Shown here in pieces: positions 59,366-64,000 of a stretch of DNA of 64,000 bases. Origin of the DNA: Phoenix dactylifera (lineage: Eukaryota > Streptophyta > Magnoliopsida > Arecales > Arecaceae). Below the pieces are notes generated by a model. That model searched no databases, was not told the origin of the DNA, and saw only the letters and a list, made by a program, of their open reading frames with translations. Position numbers and translations under genes: made by a program. The stretch spans positions 9,618,480 through 9,682,479 of the forward strand of contig NC_052404.1 of NCBI RefSeq assembly GCF_009389715.1, given 5' to 3'. The first letter of the stretch is position 1; each line of letters begins with the position of its first letter.

Positions 59366-59733
59366 GACTTCAGGGCGATTCGAGCTCGGCCATGGGGCAA
59401 GAATTAGGGTTTAGAAGAGAAGACCCTCGCGAAGAAATGGGCGTCGGTGGAATCTGGGAAGAGGAGAGCCATTTTAATTCGAGTTTTTTTTTTAAAAAAA
59501 AAATAATCTATTCTTCTCTCGAACTCTTTTCTGGAGCAGAGGGAGTGGAGCCGTGTCCGGAAAAGCGCCAGAAGACTGAAGCTTCGACCTGCACGCACGC
59601 CCCTGAATTTTATCTGGAAGACTGGAATCGTGGCAAGGCGTAAAATAACGCCTTAAACCGTTATAATTGAGCCCACCAAAGTCATTGATAGAGGGCAAAC
59701 AGTGCGATTGACCAAGTGACTTTATTTACGGCC

Positions 59734-60615
59734 TGTTGCTGGAAATTGGACCCGGAGGCGGTCGTCCGTCGAGGAGAGGGAGCGGTCGGTGGGCGCAGGA
59801 GAGTGGTGGTCCGTCGGCGGGCGGCGTCCTCCGTCGGGGTGCCTGCAGAAAAGCCGGTGGCCGGATTTTCCGGCGCCGGCTCTCCGATGCTTAAGTCAGA
59901 GGGGGGCAATCAGTGTTCAAAGGAGAAAGAAGACAGACAGTATATTTTTAGTTTTCTGTGTCCTCCCCCCCTTTTGAGAAGCGAGGGTTCTCTTTTATAG
60001 GAGGGTTGGTGTACCTGTGATGTGATGGGGCGAGGCCGTCGTACGGCTCAGCATGTTGCTTGGACTGGCAAACGATCGGACGAATCATTACATTAATGTC
60101 GGAAATGAGGCCGTCGTACGACCCGAGCTGGCACGTGATCAAGTGAATTATTGCATTGGTGTCGGAGGTGAGGCCGAGATCAGAGACTTATCACGGTTGA
60201 TTGAACTCCGCTGAGCTGATTTGTCGTGGAGAGCCATGGGTCCGTAGACAATAGGAGCCATGCGCATTAATTGTTGAGTAAGCCGGAGGTGCGCATTAAT
60301 TATTGAGTAAGCCGGAGGTGCGCATTAATTGCTGAGCAGGCCGGAGAGGCACATTAATTGTTGAGTGAACCGGGGGTCTGCAGAGGCCATGCGCATTAAT
60401 TGCTGGGGCAGTGGCAGGATATGGCCCTCGGCCGGACTTCGGAGGGGTTCGACCGTAGTAGGTGGTCGACAGGGACAGACCTTTGAAGTCGGGAATTCTC
60501 CAGGTCGGAGGTTCTGAGGTCGGACGCCGACCTCAGTCGTCCGAGGTCGGCGGCCATGCGGCCATCCAGTGGCGGGGTTACTATATTACCGGGGGAAAAC
60601 TGTATTCTCCCAAAA
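59734..60615 (+). mobile_element. Solo LTR, copy 2 (882 bp, TSD CGGCC)
   Basis: It starts TGTTGCTGGAA like the copy at 11436 and ends cccaaaa (a mutated CAACA end). The duplication cggcc lies at 59729-59733 and 60616-60620. Shared sequence includes gccggtggccgg, gcgccggc, a TATA-like cttttatagg near 59993 and the later ttgttgagtaa motifs. No internal domain is seen. Confidence 0.88.
60262..60408 (+). repeat. 29-bp tandem array inside solo LTR copy 2
   Basis: Units starting gcgcattaattgttgag begin at 60262, 60291, 60320 and 60349 (29-bp steps), with a further partial copy at 60391. The corresponding part of the other solo LTR (11870-11970) has only two or three longer-spaced copies. Confidence 0.85.
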
Positions 60616-60620
60616 CGGCC

Positions 60621-62819
60621 CATCATTTCAAAGATTTTATCTAAAATGGCTTTCTTCCTGTTATTTTTTTTCTGATTTTGTTGATTATATTCATACCCGA
60701 CATGTGTAAGCTGTTGTTATACTTAAAAAAAACATTGACTGCCATAATAATTACAATAATCATTATTGATTTAAATAAAAATAATTTTATTTTTTTAACA
60801 TTTTTACAAAATCATTATAATGATTGTTCCACGATAAATGAAAACATCAAAATTATCTCTCTTTAACTTTTATTCCATAAAATTTATATTTCAAAAAACT
60901 ACTATTTTACTTTAGAAATATAAATAATAATTATTATTTATATTATATTGTAATAAATGATATATTATGATAATTCATATACCCGTTATTACGGGGTGAT
61001 CAAAATAGTTGTAATGGCCAAGATATCGGTTATAGTACCAGCATATAAAATCCCATATTTGGTCGGAAGGAGTTGGAATCTGAAATTGGAGTGAACATGA
61101 ACGGCTCCCACTTCAGCCGTTTGATAAGTTGCATTCCTTCTTTTTTTTTCTGAATGTCGGCCTCTATGCTAGGCCCATATGGTTCTACAAGCAGGCACAA
61201 GATTGGGTTTAATCTAGATAAATTAATTGACACGCAGATCCTGAGGGTTGTAAGGATGATGTGGTGGAGGTCATATATCAATTAAGAGGATTACAGAATT
61301 TGATGTATAAGCCTTCTGGTTTAAAAATAATAAATAAATAATGTACAAGGTGTGTGTTAAGCTTATCTGAATCCGGGCAAATAATGGCCCATTTCATATT
61401 GCTTTTTTTTCTTCTGTTTTTTGTTTTCAAAAACCTGAGAAAACTAAAATGAACTATACTGAGTTCATATATAATGAAATCCTTTTACTTTCTAAAGTCG
61501 TTTGTAAAATCTTTACAACTTTTTAATCAAATATTATTGCTTTAAAAAAGGAATGAGAATAAAAGTAAAGAACAACAGAAGATTCATACAAATGATATCT
61601 TCAACGCCAATCTCCATATGGAATTGCTCTAATCTGAGAAGAAATAAGAAGATATGGCTAAGTTTTCACAAGTTCCCTAGGGGAAGAAGACTGTGATAAA
61701 TGGTAGCCAAATAGAACGATCAAGTTTATTCCAATGTCACTGATGAATTAACCAATATTAATCGAAGGAAAGGCTTAGAGCCTCAGGGAACATATCAATT
61801 TCTCCCAATGCCAAGCAAACCAATAAATTCCGCACGCGAACGATTAGCTTCACCCAACAAATCACATGCAGAATACCTCAAAAAGAATAATAGAATGATC
61901 ATATAGTAGCCCACTCTCATTGATCATGCAAAAAGAATTTGAAGTAGACAAGATTCTAACCTCATCAAATTATACCTAATAACGCCATATAATACGTGTT
62001 TTTTTTTTTTTTGAAAGATCACTAAAAGTACATGGTTGGTAATAATCGAATCATATGCCAAATTTTAATTAAATTCCTCGAGTCTCTAACTATCTTTTCA
62101 CCTTATACTAAGAAAATGAGCTGAATTGGTACACATCACTGCCTCAGTAGAAATAGTCTATAGGAGCTCGCACCAAAATATCAATACTATACATAGGAGG
62201 AGAAAGCATGACATGGGCATGGCATGATGGAGATTTGGCATTCGGCATCATGGCTATATGGTTTATATGACATGCATGGATGATAGAGTACAGAGGCAGA
62301 AATCCTTGAGTTGATCCGCATTCACAGGGATCACGTATGACCATACGCCATATTATATGCTTTGTTTTGTTGACCTTTGCAGGTTGGGTGTGCTGGTGAA
62401 TCTTTCCACACCAGACCAGCTATATAAAATCCAGACCAACCGGGGCCAATTCAATATACCTCTTAGAGTCTTACACTAACAACTATACTAATTATTGTTC
62501 CTCGCATATTTCACTAATATGACACTCCAAAAATATTCTTTCTTAAGATACCTAACCCACAGAAGGATGCCCTAGATGCCCCCAAGTAGATTACTAGTTG
62601 AAGAGTGACTTGAAGCCATTCTGAAATCTAAATTCAAGTCTAAAAGTTTACAGGGTTGGATTTGTATCTTGCTGAACTGATATATTAAGGAGTCGAGCAT
62701 CGGTCAGAAATTAGGTATGTGATTTATTAATATTCCATGCTCTCATACAATGTATAAATTTAATGCAAAAAATTGAAATACATACTATTTTGTTTTTTTT
62801 TTATCTTTTCATCAACACA
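60621..62819. other. AT-rich intergenic DNA, nothing recognised
   Basis: AT content is very high at 60660-60980. Open frames are short and lack known motifs. Confidence 0.4.
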
Positions 62820-63695
62820 AGAGAAATTAAATGCAGATTTGCCAGCACCCTCTGGAGTCTGTGTGCCCCCCTCAAAATAAAATACTTTATGTGGCTGTGT
62901 TGGAACAACAAGTTGAATGCTAGAGATGTAATTGGTATAAAGCTCCAGAAAAAATTAGGAAGCTATATTTTTTGCCAGCCTGCAACTGAAACTCTCGATC
63001 AACTTTTTGTTGATTGCCTGTTTTTTTGTACTATTTGAAAATCCTTATGCCTGCTTATGGGAGTTTTGCCATCTTTCAAATCTTTTGAAGAACTATGTGT
63101 GGGTTGGACCAGAAGGAACTTTCCAAGGACGTACTACTCATTGTGTGATGCTAATGCTTGTAGCTGCCATGAATTGGGACATCTGGAGAGAGAGGAATTC
63201 AAGAATTTTTCTGAACAAGCAGAAATCCATGACTACAATAGCCTCAGAGGGTCTCAGTTTGTTTAATAACTGGTCGATGCTTTGTAGTAACAAACAGCTA
63301 ACTGAACATGGCAGCTTGTGGCACAAAAATCAAAAAATTGGCTACTGTATTTTCTAATGTTTGAAATTCAGAAGACTAGAGTTGGATTCAGTTGAAGATT
63401 ATCTTTTAGAATGTCGAATTTCAAATGTGCTGTCTTCATAGAAGTTTTCTTCTCCATGTTTAAATAGAATTTTCACCTACCCTGTTGCTTTCTTTTTTGT
63501 CAGTCAGTATTGCAGTGTTATTTTGTCTCCTACTATCTTGTTATGGGTAAACTTCATCTACCCCTGTAATCAAAAGTTCTTTGCAACTGCCGCTGTAATT
63601 ACATCCTATATCTGAAAAGCTCTTTTCAATCTGCAATAAGGCGGGTGGTGTTCTTACCTCCCTTCTACACACACACACACAAAAAAAATAAAAAT
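62820..63695 (+). mobile_element. LINE fragment of a second type (zinc-binding reverse-transcriptase tail)
   Basis: One frame reads FASTLWSLCAPLKIKYFMWL, CWNNKLNARDVIG and ETLDQLFVDCLFF, the zf-RVT region of plant LINEs. After a frameshift near 63010 a second frame continues with LWEFCHL, AAMNWDIWRERNSRIF and stops at 63357. A 3' untranslated stretch follows with ccctgtaatc, a ca repeat (63668-63681) and an A-rich end at about 63682-63695. No RNase H-like tail is present, unlike the other LINE fragments here. 5'-truncated and dead. Confidence 0.8.
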
Positions 63696-63699
63696 CTTG

Positions 63700-64000
63700 A
63701 CTGAGTTAGTTTTCCTATTAGGTTTCAAACTCACTGAATGCAGTTTAGTGAATTTTAGCTTTGATCTATTGGATATACTATAACCAATTGTGTGATACTT
63801 GCAGAAAAATTATTTGAAGACATTTGCTTGTGACTCAAATTTATGTATTAGGCTTAAAGAAGAGAAAAAGATATACTACAGTGACTTCCATTAGTTGTGG
63901 GGGGAATACTTTGAGGAATAGTTATAAAGAGAATTGGAAAATGCTAGCTCTGGCAAAGGATGCGGCAATGGAGGAAAAAACATGGAGATCTAATTCATGA
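63700..64000. other. Right window edge, nothing recognised
   Basis: The last 300 bases are AT-rich with no supported feature; an exon running off the edge cannot be excluded. Confidence 0.3.

Overview
This is a 64 kb stretch of a plant nuclear genome. Genes are split by GT-AG introns up to 3 kb long, separated by AT-rich DNA, and surrounded by LINEs, LTR elements, SINEs and MITEs. Very GC-rich first exons (the ETO1-like and glutaredoxin genes) and a dense LINE/LTR background suggest a monocot, possibly a palm. That placement is inference from style, not from a marker gene.

Five protein-coding loci can be supported. (1) An intronless glutaredoxin-like protein with a zinc-binding tail, 7111-7884 (+). 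(2) A nine-exon LRR receptor-like protein of the MRH1/MALE DISCOVERER type with a degenerate kinase domain, 17342-26220 (+). (3) Importin subunit beta-1, two coding exons plus a 5'UTR intron, 30591-33281 (-). (4) An ETO1-type BTB-TPR adaptor, four exons, 43435-49374 (-). (5) A two-exon PPR-like, probably plastid-targeted protein, 54785-59365 (-). They do not form one pathway. The window looks like ordinary gene space in which transposons fill introns and intergenic DNA.

The repeat fraction is the more unusual part, and several elements could be delimited to the base from target-site duplications (TSDs). They are: two solo LTRs of one family (11436-12340, TSD ATTAC; 59734-60615, TSD CGGCC); two copies of a TRIM-like mini-retrotransposon (13300-13673, minus strand, TSD ACCAT; 57051-57786, a three-LTR tandem form in the PPR-gene intron, TSD ACTAT); a very young non-autonomous chromovirus (35880-40317, TSD CAGGA, 374-bp LTRs with one difference) that keeps gag, the integrase tail and a chromodomain but lacks the rest of pol; two adjacent Harbinger-like TIR elements (40502-42690), the first holding a fragment of chloroplast ycf2; five fragments of one LINE family with an RNase H tail, plus one LINE of another family; and SINE-like elements at about 50440 and 52378.

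Region by region: 1-7 kb is AT-rich with no convincing gene; 7-8 kb glutaredoxin; 8-17 kb is a repeat graveyard (LINEs, MITE, solo LTR, TRIM); 17-26 kb the receptor-like gene with repeat-filled introns; 27-29 kb a degenerate LINE; 30-34 kb importin beta; 35-43 kb LINE stub, chromovirus and TIR elements; 43-49 kb ETO1-like; 50-54 kb copia remnant and SINEs; 54.8-59.4 kb the PPR-like gene with the TRIM array; 59.7-64 kb solo LTR, AT-rich DNA and a second LINE type.
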